Positions 51,733 to 60,479 of a stretch of DNA of 64,000 bases are shown piece after piece. Each line of letters opens with the position of its first letter. Within the stretch, counting starts at the first letter, position 1. This DNA is from Streptomyces longispororuber (lineage in GTDB: Bacteria > Actinomycetota > Actinomycetes > Streptomycetales > Streptomycetaceae). Both the position numbers and the translations under genes were made by a program. The stretch spans positions 1-64,000 of the forward strand of contig NZ_BNBT01000004.1 of NCBI RefSeq assembly GCF_014656095.1, in the 5' to 3' direction. The notes below the pieces were generated by a model. That model was given only the letters and a program-made list of their open reading frames with translations. It made no database searches and had not been told where the DNA came from.

Positions 51733-53160
51733 GTGCTGGGTGTGACCTCGTCCCCCGACGCGTCCGTCGGCCCGAAGCCGCGGCCGCGCACCGGCGTCGT
51801 GCTGGCCACGCTGCTCACCTGCCAGCTCATGATCATGGTGGACGTCACCGTGATGAACGTGGCGCTGCCCGGCATCGGGTCCGACCTGGACGTCGGCGCC
51901 ACCGGTCTGACCTGGGTCACCCACGGGTACACCCTGGCGTTCGGGGGGCTGCTGTTGCTGGGCGGGCGGGCCGGTGACCTGTGGGGCCGGCGCCGGATGT
52001 TCCTCACCGGGGTCGCCCTGTTCACCGCGGCCTCGGCCGTCGGCGGGCTCGCGCCCTCGGCCGCCTGGCTGGTGGGCGCGCGGGTCGTGCAGGGCGTCGG
52101 CGCCGCCGTGGCGGGCCCGAACGCCCTGGCGCTGCTCACCACGGTCTTCACCGAACCCAGGGCGCGGATGCGGGCCTTGGCGCTGTACTCGGGCATGGCC
52201 GGAGCGGGCTTCGCCGTCGGCCTGCTCGTGGGCGGCGTGCTGACGCAGGGGCTCGGCTGGCGCGCGGTGCTGTTCATCAACGTCCCCCTGGGCGGCCTGG
52301 CGCTCCTGGCGGCCGTGCGGTGTCTGCCCGCCGTGCCGCGCAGGCCGGGCCGGCTCGACCTGCCGGGCGCGCTGACCGCGACGGCCGGGGTCACCGCCCT
52401 GGTGTACGGCTTCAACCGCGCCGCCACGCACGGCTGGGGCGACGCGGCCGCCTGTCTCGCGCTCGGCGCGGGGGCGGTGTCGGCGGTGGCCTTCGTGGCC
52501 GTGGAGCGCGGGGCGGCACAGCCGCTGCTGCCCCTGTCGCTGTTCGCCGACCGCGACCGCGCGGCCGCCTACGCCAACGTCTTCGTCGGCTACATGGCGA
52601 GCATCCCGATGTTCTTCTTCCTGTCCCTGTACGTGCAGGAGGTACGCGGGCTGGGCGCGCTGGCCACGGGGTTCGCCTTCCTGCCCACGGCGGCCCTGAT
52701 GTTCGCGCTGATCCAGTGGGTGCCGCGGCTGCTGCGGCGGTTCGGGCCGGGGCCGATCACCCTGACCGGGTCGGTGTCCATGGTCGCCGCGCTGGTCCTG
52801 CTGACCCGGCTGACCACCGGGACCCCCTACGTCCCGCTGGTGCTCGCCGCGGCGCTCCTGATGGGCTGCGGCACCGGCCTGGCGCTGATGCCGCTGAGCG
52901 TCGTCATCATGTCCCGGGTGCCGCAGGACGTCGCGGGCGTGGCCGGCGGCGCGCTCCAGACGATCCAGCAGACGGGCGCCGCGCTCGGCCTGTCGGTCCT
53001 GACCACGGTGTTCGGCGCGGCCTCCCGGGGCGCCGCGGGTCCACCGCGGCAGGTTCTGGTCACGGGCGTCACCGCCGCCTTCACCGCCGCCGCCGTGATG
53101 GCGGCCCTGACGATCCCGGGAACGCTGGCCTTCCGCCGCCGACGGCGGGACGAGCCGTGA
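51733..53160 (+). CDS. MFS exporter, DHA2 (14-helix) type
   Basis: This 475-residue transporter has about 14 membrane helices with the early motif MIMVDVTVMNVALPGI, WVTHGYTLAFGGLLLLGGRA, GDLWGRRRMFL (motif A) and GAGFAVGLLVGGVL (motif C), as in EmrB/QacA drug:proton antiporters. It is the only obvious exporter in the cluster and probably gives self-protection by product efflux. GTG 51733 has GGAG 5 bases upstream; the 119-base gap before it holds repeated GGAGCGTTCC-like sequence. Confidence 0.9.
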   Translation: MLGVTSSPDASVGPKPRPRTGVVLATLLTCQLMIMVDVTVMNVALPGIGSDLDVGATGLTWVTHGYTLAFGGLLLLGGRAGDLWGRRRMFLTGVALFTAASAVGGLAPSAAWLVGARVVQGVGAAVAGPNALALLTTVFTEPRARMRALALYSGMAGAGFAVGLLVGGVLTQGLGWRAVLFINVPLGGLALLAAVRCLPAVPRRPGRLDLPGALTATAGVTALVYGFNRAATHGWGDAAACLALGAGAVSAVAFVAVERGAAQPLLPLSLFADRDRAAAYANVFVGYMASIPMFFFLSLYVQEVRGLGALATGFAFLPTAALMFALIQWVPRLLRRFGPGPITLTGSVSMVAALVLLTRLTTGTPYVPLVLAAALLMGCGTGLALMPLSVVIMSRVPQDVAGVAGGALQTIQQTGAALGLSVLTTVFGAASRGAAGPPRQVLVTGVTAAFTAAAVMAALTIPGTLAFRRRRRDEP

Positions 53161-53312
53161 CCGCACTCCCCTTGCCCACGGGCACGCGCCGCTCCCCGCA
53201 CACAGGCGCGCGCCTCCCGGCACGACAGGCACACGACTCCCCGCACCACAGACACGCGACACCCGCGCGTCCCTCGCGCGACAAGCGCCCCGACCAGGCC
53301 GAGGAGGCCCAG

Positions 53313-54515
53313 GTGACGACCCAGTCCATCCACAAGCTGTCCGAGGACTTCTTCCAGGACCCGCACGCCGTGTACCGCGAGATGAGGGAGCGAGGACCCG
53401 TCCACCACGTGGAGTTCCCGAGCGGCATGCGCGCCTGGCTGGTCACGGAGTACGACCTCGCCAAGCGCGTGTTCACGGACCCCTCCCTGAGCAAGCGGCT
53501 CTACGGCGAACCGGGCGCCGTCGCGCAGACCAACGGGAACACCGTGCTGCGCCTCGACCCGCCGGTGAACGACCACATGCTCTACCGCGACCCGCCGCAC
53601 CACACCCGGCTGCGCAGGATCGCGATGAAGGCGCTCTCCGGGGCGGTGGTCCGCGACTTCACCCCGCGCATCGAGCAGATCGCGGACGACCTGCTCGACG
53701 CCCAGCCCGGCCCGGGGACGGTCGACCTCCTGAAGACGTACGCGTATCCGTTCTCGGGCTCCACCATCTGCGAGCTCATCGGCATCGACGCCGCCGACCG
53801 GACCGAGTTCCAGGGCTGGCTGACCACCCAGATCTCCACCGCGGAGGCCCCGGAGAAGCACGCCGCCGCCGCGGCCTTCGAGGCCTACGTCCACCGGCTG
53901 TTCGAGGAGCGCGAGGAGAAGGCCGCCGACGACCTCATCTCGGAGCTGATGGCCCCCGGCGACGACGGGGAGCGGCTGGACCGGCGCGAGCTGGTGTCGA
54001 TGATCAACGCGATCCTCCTGGGCAGCCTGGGCACGGTCGCGGGCCTCGTCGGCAACACCGTGCTGACGCTGGTGACCCAGCCCCGGCTCCTCGCCGAGCT
54101 GCGCCGGGACCCGGGGCTCGTCCCGGCCTTCATCGAGGAGGTGCTGCGGTACGAGAGCGCCGGGAACATCGCCTCGCCGCGCTTCACCACGGAGCCGGTC
54201 CGGCTCGGCGGGCACACCGTGGGCAGCGGCGAGATCGTGCTCGTGGCCGCGGCGGCCGTCAACCGCGACCCGCACCACTTCGAGCAGCCGCACGCCATGG
54301 ACATGAGCCGCCCGGAGAACCGGCACCTGGCCTTCGGCTACGGCATCCACCGCTGCCCGGGAGCGGCGCTGGCGCGCACCGAGGCCCGTATCGCCGTCAC
54401 CCGGCTGCTGGCCCGCCACCCCGACCTGTCCCTCGCGGTGGACCCCGGTGACCTGCGGTGGCAGCCGAGCCTCATCGCCCGGACCCTGGTGGCGCTCCCG
54501 ATCCGGCTGGGGTGA
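53313..54515 (+). CDS. Cytochrome P450 with atypical I-helix
   Basis: This 400-residue P450 has E276-VL-R279 and a normal heme loop (FGYGIHRCPG, Cys348). The I-helix stretch normally AG-x-D/E-T reads GSLGT (residues 237-241), so the acid of the oxygen-activating acid/alcohol pair is missing. That pattern occurs in P450s with coupling, rearrangement or peroxygenase chemistry. It may tailor the cluster product. GTG 53313 has GAGGAGG 5 bases upstream. Redox partners are not in the cluster; the FprA gene at 8.6 kb could help. Confidence 0.88.
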   Translation: MTTQSIHKLSEDFFQDPHAVYREMRERGPVHHVEFPSGMRAWLVTEYDLAKRVFTDPSLSKRLYGEPGAVAQTNGNTVLRLDPPVNDHMLYRDPPHHTRLRRIAMKALSGAVVRDFTPRIEQIADDLLDAQPGPGTVDLLKTYAYPFSGSTICELIGIDAADRTEFQGWLTTQISTAEAPEKHAAAAAFEAYVHRLFEEREEKAADDLISELMAPGDDGERLDRRELVSMINAILLGSLGTVAGLVGNTVLTLVTQPRLLAELRRDPGLVPAFIEEVLRYESAGNIASPRFTTEPVRLGGHTVGSGEIVLVAAAAVNRDPHHFEQPHAMDMSRPENRHLAFGYGIHRCPGAALARTEARIAVTRLLARHPDLSLAVDPGDLRWQPSLIARTLVALPIRLG

Positions 54516-54601
54516 CCTCCGAAGCCCGCGTGGGCGTGCCCTTCGGCCCCCGCCTCCCCCAGCGACCTGTCAGACCTGTGCCGACCCATGGAAGGACGAC
54601 C

Positions 54602-55924
54602 ATGAGCGAACTCACCCGGGCCGTGGTGGCCGGTGCCCCGGCCGACGTTCTCGCGCGCCTGCCCCTGCCCGCGGAGTACGAGGCGGCGCATCTGCGGATC
54701 GAGGACGTCGACCTCTTCTCCGGCGCCGCGGAGCGGGACGTCCGAAGGACGATCCACGTCGGGCCCGTGCCCATGCCGGAGCTCGCGCCGGACGAGGTCC
54801 TCGTCGCCGTGATGGCCTCGGCGCTGAACTACAACACCGTCTGGTCGGCGAAGTTCGAGCCGATACCGAGCTTCACGTTCCTGCGGCACTACGCGAAGCA
54901 GGGCGGCTGGGCGGCGCGCCACGACCAGCCGTTCCACGTCCTCGGCTCGGACGCCGCGGGCGTCGTCGTACGGACCGGGTCCGGGGTCCGCGGCACCCGC
55001 GTCGGCGACCACGTGGTGGTGGCGACCGCCCACGTGGACGACCAGGACCCGGTCACCCACCACGACGGCATGCTGGGCGCGGAGCAGCGGGCCTGGGGCT
55101 TCGAGACCAACTACGGCGGGCTCGCCGAGTTCGCCGTCGTGCGGGCCAGCCAGGTGCTGCCGAAGGCTCCGCACCTGAGCTGGGAGGAGGCCGCCTGCAG
55201 CCCGCTGTGCGCGGGGACGGCCTACCGGATGCTGATCAGCGAGCGCGGCGCCAACATGCGTCAGGGCGACGTCGTCCTCATCTGGGGCGCGGCCGGCGGG
55301 CTCGGCGGCTACGCGGTGCAGCTCGTGCGCAACGGCGGCGGCATCCCCGTCGGCGTCGTCAGCTCGGACGCCAAGGCCGCCGTCGCCCGGCGCCTGGGCT
55401 GCGAGCTGGTCGTCGACCGGCGGGACATCGGTGAGATCTCCGCCGACCCGGAGACCGCGGTGAAGGCGGGCAAGCGGCTGGGGCAGATCATCCGGCAGGA
55501 GATCGGCGAGGACCCGCACATCGTGTTCGAGCACGTCGGGCGCGAGACCTTCGGCGTGTCCGTGTTCGTGGCCGGGCGCGGCGGCACGATCGTGACCTGC
55601 GGGTCGAGCACGGGGTACCAGCACACCTTCGACAACCGCTACCTGTGGATGCGGCTGAAGAAGGTCATCGGCAGCCACGGCGCGAACCTGTACGAGCAGC
55701 GGCAGATGAACCGCCTGATCCAGCGCGGGCGCATCGCCCCGATGCTGTCGGAGGTGTACCCGTTGCGGGCGGTCGGCGACGCGGCCCGGTCCCTCCAGCA
55801 GAACACCCACACCGGCAAGGTGGGTGTTTTGTGCGCGGCGCCCGCGACGGGCCTCGGCGTCACGGACCCCGACCTGCGCGCACGGCTCGGACGCGACCGG
55901 GTGGCCCCGCTGATGGCGGCGTGA
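54602..55924 (+). CDS. ccr: Crotonyl-CoA carboxylase/reductase
   Basis: This 440-residue enzyme matches Streptomyces Ccr closely: GMLGAEQRAWGFETNYGGLA, GTAYRMLISERGANM, LIWGAAGGLGGYAVQLV and NRYLWMRLKKVIGSHGAN. The residues known to hold CO2 are all present (N78, F167, E168, H359), so it should be a carboxylating reductase making ethylmalonyl-CoA or a related alkylmalonyl-CoA from an enoyl-CoA and NADPH. There is no PKS in the window, so its product may feed the CarB-like enzyme. Confidence 0.92.
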   Translation: MSELTRAVVAGAPADVLARLPLPAEYEAAHLRIEDVDLFSGAAERDVRRTIHVGPVPMPELAPDEVLVAVMASALNYNTVWSAKFEPIPSFTFLRHYAKQGGWAARHDQPFHVLGSDAAGVVVRTGSGVRGTRVGDHVVVATAHVDDQDPVTHHDGMLGAEQRAWGFETNYGGLAEFAVVRASQVLPKAPHLSWEEAACSPLCAGTAYRMLISERGANMRQGDVVLIWGAAGGLGGYAVQLVRNGGGIPVGVVSSDAKAAVARRLGCELVVDRRDIGEISADPETAVKAGKRLGQIIRQEIGEDPHIVFEHVGRETFGVSVFVAGRGGTIVTCGSSTGYQHTFDNRYLWMRLKKVIGSHGANLYEQRQMNRLIQRGRIAPMLSEVYPLRAVGDAARSLQQNTHTGKVGVLCAAPATGLGVTDPDLRARLGRDRVAPLMAA

Positions 55925-55956
55925 CCCGGCGGCCCCCGCGGCGGCGCCGCCGGGTC
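55923..55956. terminator. Bidirectional hairpin at right cluster edge
   Basis: GACCCGGCGGC and GCCGCCGGGTC form a perfect 11-bp stem with a 12-base loop between the convergent ccr and alaS stops. Confidence 0.7.
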
Positions 55957-55969
55957 GGGCGCGCGGAGC

Positions 55970-58657
55970 CTAGGCGCCGACCCCGGCGCGGACGGCTTCC
56001 GGGAGCCCGGCCAGCGCCTCCGCGAGCTGGTCCCGCGGTACTCCGCCGCCCTGCGCCACCTCGTCGGAGCCGCCGCCGCGGCCGCCGAGGAGCCGCTTGA
56101 CCAGGGCGGACGCGGAGAGTCCTGCCGCGCGGGCCGCCTCGTTCACGGCCACGGCGAGGACCGGCCCGGCGCCGGGGAGGGTCACGGCGGCCACGCCGGG
56201 CCGGTCGGTGGGGAGGTGGCCGCGCACTTCGAGGGCCAGGGCGCGGGCGGCTCCGGCGCGGCCCGCGGCGGCGGCGGTGGCCACGCGGACGCCCGCCACG
56301 TCGACAGCCTGCCCGGCGAGTTCGGCGGCGCGGGCGGCCAGCGCCGCCTGCCGCAGCCGCTGGTTCTCGCGGTCCGCGGCCTTGAGCCGGCCGAGCAGCG
56401 CGGCGATGCGGTCGGGGAGTTCGGCGCGCGGCGCCTGCACCTGCTCGGCGATGCGCGTGACGAGGTCCCGCTCGCGTGCCAGGTAGCCGAAGCCCTCGAT
56501 GCCGACGGCGGCCTCCAGGCGCCGCATGCCCGCGCCCACCGACGACTCGGCGGTCAGCGCGACGACGCCGATCTGCGCCGCGTGCTCGACGTGGGTGCCG
56601 CCGCACAGCTCGCGCGACCAGGCGCCGCCGATCTCGACGACGCGGACCTGCTCGCCGTACGTCTCGTCGAACAGCGCGAGCGCGCCGAGCTCCTTGGCCT
56701 CGGGCAGCGTCATCCAGCGCACCCCGACGGGCAGGTCGCGGCGCAGCGCCCGGTTGGCGGCCTCCTCGACCTCGCTGCGGACGGTGGCGGACAGGCCGCC
56801 GCGCCAGGGGAAGTCCAGGCGCAGATAACCGGGCCGGTTGTACGAGCCGGACTGCAGGGCGGTCGGGCCGAGGATCTCGCGCAGGGCGGCGTGCAGGACG
56901 TGGGTGCCGGAGTGGGCCTGGCGGGCGCCGAGCCGCCACTCGGGGTCGACGGCGGCGTGCACGGCGTCGCCGACGGCCAGCTCACCCGCGGTCACGCGGA
57001 TCTGATGGGCCACCAGGCCGGGCAGGGGGCGCTGGACGTCGAGGACCTCGGCCTCGGTGGAGGGGCCGGAGAGCCGCCCGGCGTCGCTGTCCTGGCCGCC
57101 GGACTCGGCGTAGAACGGGGTGCGGTCCAGGACGGCGGTGACGATCTCGCCCTCCCGGGCGACGGGCACCGGCCCGGCGGGACCGGCCAGGGCCAGGACC
57201 CGGGACTCGGTGGTCAGCGTGGTCCAGGCGCGCCAGTCGGTGGGGCCGTGCTCGTCGAGGACGGCGCGCAGCGCCGAGGTGTCGGTGGTGGAGCCGGACC
57301 TGCGGGCGCGGGCGTCGGCGCGGGCGCGCTCGCGCTGGGCGCGCATGAGGGCCGTGAAGCCCTCGCGGTCGACCTCGACGCCCTGCTCGGCGGCCATCTC
57401 CAGGGTGAGGTCGACGGGGAAGCCGTACGTGTCGTGCAGCAGGAAGGCCTGGGCGCCGGATAGCTGGCGGCCGCCGTCGGCCTTGACCCGGGCGACGGCG
57501 GTGTCCAGGACGGTGGTGCCCTGCTTGAGGGTGGCGCGGAAGGCGTCCTCCTCGCCGCTGGCCTGGTCGGCGATCCGCTCGTAGGCCTCGGCGACCTCCG
57601 GGTAGCTGGGCGCCATGCGGTCGCGGGCGACGGCGAGGAGGTCGGCCAGGGCCGGGTCGCCGTAGCCGAGTTGGCGCATGGAGCGCACCGCGCGGCGCAG
57701 GATGCGGCGCAGCACGTAGCCGCGGCCCTCGTTGCCGGGCGCGGTGCCGTCGGCGAGGAGCATCAGGGCGGTGCGGACGTGGTCGGCGACGACGCGCAGG
57801 CGGACGTCGTCCGCGGGGTCGGCGCCGTAGCGCACCCCGGCGAGCTCGGCGGCGCGGTCCAGGACGGGCCGGGTCTCGTCGGTCTCGTAGAGGTTGTCGA
57901 CGCCCTGGAGCAGGGTCGCCATGCGCTCCAGGCCCATGCCGGTGTCGATGTTGCGGCGCGGGAGTTCGCCGAGGATCGGGTAGCCGGTCTTGCCGGGTCC
58001 CTCGCCGCGTTCGTACTGCATGAAGACGAGGTTCCAGAACTCCATGTACCGGTCCTCGTCGACGGCGGGGCCGCCCGCGCGGCCGAGCGCCGGGCCGCGG
58101 TCGTAGTACAGCTCCGAGCAGGGGCCGCACGGTCCGGGGACGCCCATGGACCAGAAGTTGTCCTCGTCGCCACGGGCCACGATCCGCTCGTCGGGCAGGG
58201 CGGCGACGCGCCGCCACAGGGCGCGGGACTCGGCGTCGGAGTGGTGCACGGTCACCCAGATCCGCGCCGGGTCGAGTCCGAAGCCGCCGTCCGCGACGGG
58301 GCGGGTGCTCAGGTCCCAGGCGTGGGTGATGGCCTCCTCCTTGAAGTAGTCGCCGAAGGAGAAGTTGCCGTTCATCTGAAAGAACGAGCCGTGCCGGGTG
58401 GTCCTGCCGACCTCCTCGATGTCGAGGGTGCGGACGCACTTCTGCACGCTGGTGGCGCGCGGCCAGGGCGGGGTCGCCTCGCCGGTGAGGTAGGGCTTGA
58501 ACGGCACCATGCCCGCGTTGACGAACAGCAGCGTCGGGTCGGGCGTGGGCAGCGGGGCGCTGGGCACCACGGTGTGGCCGCGCTCGGCGAAGAAGTCGAG
58601 GAAGCGGCTGCGGATGTCGGCGGTACGCAAGACGTGCTCCGGTCTGGGGTGGGTCAC
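55970..58657 (-). CDS. alaS: Alanyl-tRNA synthetase, probably a divergent copy
   Basis: This 895-residue class II synthetase is complete: catalytic core (RATSVQKCVRTLDIEEVG, NGNFSFGDYFKEEAI, GLERMATLLQGVDN), editing domain with HSGTHVLHA and CGGTH zinc residues, and C-terminal oligomerisation region. Several conserved stretches differ from what I recall of the main Streptomyces AlaRS (for example FVNAGMVPF for VPAGMVPF, FFQMNGNFSF for MCGNFSF). GTG 58657 overlaps the GNAT stop (GTGA). Genomic company is tsaD and GNAT, not the usual alaS neighbours, which suggests a second copy. Confidence 0.9.
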   Translation of the reverse strand: MTHPRPEHVLRTADIRSRFLDFFAERGHTVVPSAPLPTPDPTLLFVNAGMVPFKPYLTGEATPPWPRATSVQKCVRTLDIEEVGRTTRHGSFFQMNGNFSFGDYFKEEAITHAWDLSTRPVADGGFGLDPARIWVTVHHSDAESRALWRRVAALPDERIVARGDEDNFWSMGVPGPCGPCSELYYDRGPALGRAGGPAVDEDRYMEFWNLVFMQYERGEGPGKTGYPILGELPRRNIDTGMGLERMATLLQGVDNLYETDETRPVLDRAAELAGVRYGADPADDVRLRVVADHVRTALMLLADGTAPGNEGRGYVLRRILRRAVRSMRQLGYGDPALADLLAVARDRMAPSYPEVAEAYERIADQASGEEDAFRATLKQGTTVLDTAVARVKADGGRQLSGAQAFLLHDTYGFPVDLTLEMAAEQGVEVDREGFTALMRAQRERARADARARRSGSTTDTSALRAVLDEHGPTDWRAWTTLTTESRVLALAGPAGPVPVAREGEIVTAVLDRTPFYAESGGQDSDAGRLSGPSTEAEVLDVQRPLPGLVAHQIRVTAGELAVGDAVHAAVDPEWRLGARQAHSGTHVLHAALREILGPTALQSGSYNRPGYLRLDFPWRGGLSATVRSEVEEAANRALRRDLPVGVRWMTLPEAKELGALALFDETYGEQVRVVEIGGAWSRELCGGTHVEHAAQIGVVALTAESSVGAGMRRLEAAVGIEGFGYLARERDLVTRIAEQVQAPRAELPDRIAALLGRLKAADRENQRLRQAALAARAAELAGQAVDVAGVRVATAAAAGRAGAARALALEVRGHLPTDRPGVAAVTLPGAGPVLAVAVNEAARAAGLSASALVKRLLGGRGGGSDEVAQGGGVPRDQLAEALAGLPEAVRAGVGA

Positions 58658-59217
58658 TGGGGCGGGTCCGCGGCGGCGCGCGCGGGGTGGTCCGGTCCGA
58701 GGAGGGCGACGGTCCCGTTCCCGTCGGCGGGGCGGGTGACCTGTCGCCAGCCGAGGCGCTCGTAGAAGCGGACGGCGGTGGCCTCGGCGGACGTGAGCAG
58801 CCAGCAGCGGCCGTCGGGCGCGTCGCGGGTGACCGCTGCCAGGAGCGTACGGCCGAGGCCGAGGCCGTGCGCGGCGGGCAGGGCGGCGAGTTCGTCGACC
58901 TCCCGGCCGCCGCACAGCCACGCGGCCGTGCGGGCGGTGCCGAGCGCGGCGGTGACGCGCGGGTAGGCGCGGTCGGCGGGCAGCGGGGTGCTCGACGTCC
59001 AGGCCGTGGCGAAGCCGAGCACCCGCTCGCCGTCCAGGGCCAGGGCGGCGGTGAACCCGGGCCGGGTCACGTCGTGGGCGAGGCGTTCGAGGTAGTGGTC
59101 GGCGTCCGCGGGCTGCGAGTGCCAGGGCCCTCGGGCGAAGGCGGCGGCGTGGACGGCGCGGATGCCGTCGCCGTGGGCCAGCAGGTCCCGCCCTGGCAGG
59201 CGTACGACGGCGGCCAT
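58654..59217 (-). CDS. GNAT-family N-acetyltransferase
   Basis: This 187-residue acetyltransferase has ERVLGFATAW as a central strand, LPAAHGLGLGRTLLAAVTRD as the acetyl-CoA loop and ATAVRFYERLGWRQVTRP near the end. It is coupled to tsaD upstream (TGATG) and alaS downstream (GTGA). The acceptor could be an aminoacyl-nucleotide, a small-molecule amine or a protein; it does not look like RimI. Confidence 0.82.
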   Translation of the reverse strand: MAAVVRLPGRDLLAHGDGIRAVHAAAFARGPWHSQPADADHYLERLAHDVTRPGFTAALALDGERVLGFATAWTSSTPLPADRAYPRVTAALGTARTAAWLCGGREVDELAALPAAHGLGLGRTLLAAVTRDAPDGRCWLLTSAEATAVRFYERLGWRQVTRPADGNGTVALLGPDHPARAAADPPQ

Positions 59218-60299
59218 CAGGCGGCCCTCGCGACGGTGGCGGTGGCCACGGGGTGCAGGGCGGCGTACTCCAGGGGCGCCGACGGGTCGACGGAGACGTC
59301 CAGCGGCGCGGGTGGGGCGCCGGCGCGGACCAGCAGGTCGCCGACGGCGGCGATCATCGCGCCGTTGTCGGTGCACAGCCCGAGGGGCGGGACGCGCAGG
59401 GTGATCCCGGCGGCCCGGCAGCGCTCCTCGGCGAGCGCCCGCACCCGCGAGTTGGCGGCGACGCCCCCGACGACCACGAGGGTGGTGACGCCGTGCGCGG
59501 TACAGGCTGCGACCGCCTTGCGCGTGAGCACGTCGGCGACGGCCTCCTGGAGCGCGGCCGCGCCGTCGGCGACCGGCAGTTCCCGGCCCCGGTGGCCCTC
59601 GGCCCAGCGGGCGGCGGCGGTCTTCAGGCCGGAGAAGGAGAAGGCGTACGGGTCGTCGCCGGGGCCGGTCAGCGGGCGCGGGAAGGCCACGGCGTCCGGC
59701 GATCCGGCGCGGGCCGCGCGGTCGACGGCGGGGCCGCCGGGGTAGGGCAGGCCGAAGACGCGGGCCACCTTGTCGAAGCACTCCCCCGCGGCGTCGTCCA
59801 GGGTGTCGCCCAGGTGCGCGACGGGGTCGCGGGCCAGGTCGCGCACGAGGAGCAGCGAGGTGTGCCCGCCGGAGACGATCAGGACCACGCAGGGGTCGGG
59901 CAGGGGGCCGTGCTCCAGGGTGTCGGCGGCGACGTGCCCGGCCAGGTGGTGCACGCCGTACAGCGGTACGCCGAGCGCGTACGCGAGGCCCTTCGCCCCG
60001 GCGAGGCCGACCTGCAGGGCGCCGGACAGCCCCGGCCCTGTCGTCACGGCGACGGCGCCGATGTCGCCGAGGCGCAGTCCGGCCTCGTCGAGGGCGCGGC
60101 GCACCACCGGGCCGAGGGCGTGCACGTGGGCGCGGGCGGCGATCTCGGGCACGACGCCGCCGAACCGGGCGTGCTCGTCCATGCTGGACGCCACCGCGTG
60201 CCCGAGCAGGTGGCCGTTCCGCACGAGGCCCGCGCCGGTCTCGTCGCAGGACGACTCGATCCCCAGCACGACCGGGCCCGCCGTGGCGCTGCTCCCCAT
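59217..60299 (-). CDS. tsaD: TsaD-type tRNA threonylcarbamoyl-adenosine synthase subunit
   Basis: This 360-residue ASKHA-fold protein begins [17 protein letters not shown], has the metal site [13 protein letters not shown] (HxxxH), [23 protein letters not shown] and CTDNGAMIA. All of these are typical of TsaD (Gcp), which transfers threonylcarbamoyl to A37 of ANN-reading tRNAs. tsaB, tsaE and rimI are not adjacent, unlike the usual actinomycete arrangement, so this may be an extra copy. ATG 60299 is chosen with GGGGGCGG upstream. Confidence 0.88.
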   Translation of the reverse strand: MGSSATAGPVVLGIESSCDETGAGLVRNGHLLGHAVASSMDEHARFGGVVPEIAARAHVHALGPVVRRALDEAGLRLGDIGAVAVTTGPGLSGALQVGLAGAKGLAYALGVPLYGVHHLAGHVAADTLEHGPLPDPCVVLIVSGGHTSLLLVRDLARDPVAHLGDTLDDAAGECFDKVARVFGLPYPGGPAVDRAARAGSPDAVAFPRPLTGPGDDPYAFSFSGLKTAAARWAEGHRGRELPVADGAAALQEAVADVLTRKAVAACTAHGVTTLVVVGGVAANSRVRALAEERCRAAGITLRVPPLGLCTDNGAMIAAVGDLLVRAGAPPAPLDVSVDPSAPLEYAALHPVATATVARAA

Positions 60300-60344
60300 G
60301 TCCGCCCCCTTGGCTGTTCGGGTTGCCTGGCTTGTTGCCCCTCT

Positions 60345-60372
60345 ATTGTAATTGCAAATCACTCGCAACAAG
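60345..60372 (-). promoter_or_regulatory. AT-rich promoter/operator of tsaD operon
   Basis: TTGTAATTGCAA (60346-60357) is a 12-bp near-palindrome and on the minus strand includes a -10-like TACAAT. A weak -35-like TTGTTG lies 15 bases further upstream. The low GC is striking here, and a MarR- or TetR-type repressor could bind. Confidence 0.45.
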
Positions 60373-60426
60373 CGACAGGGACGGGCACACGAGCGCTGCG
60401 GGAGGGGACGGGCCCAGGGGGCGTGA

Positions 60427-60468
60427 AAAGCGTCCGGCCCGGCGACTCCCTGGTCACCGGGCCGGACG
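60427..60468 (-). terminator. Intrinsic terminator after TetR gene
   Basis: CGTCCGGCCCGG and CCGGGCCGGACG form a perfect 12-bp stem with a 14-base loop. On the minus strand it is followed by CTTTTCACG, giving a short U-run. Confidence 0.75.
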
Positions 60469-60479
60469 GGGCGCGGACG

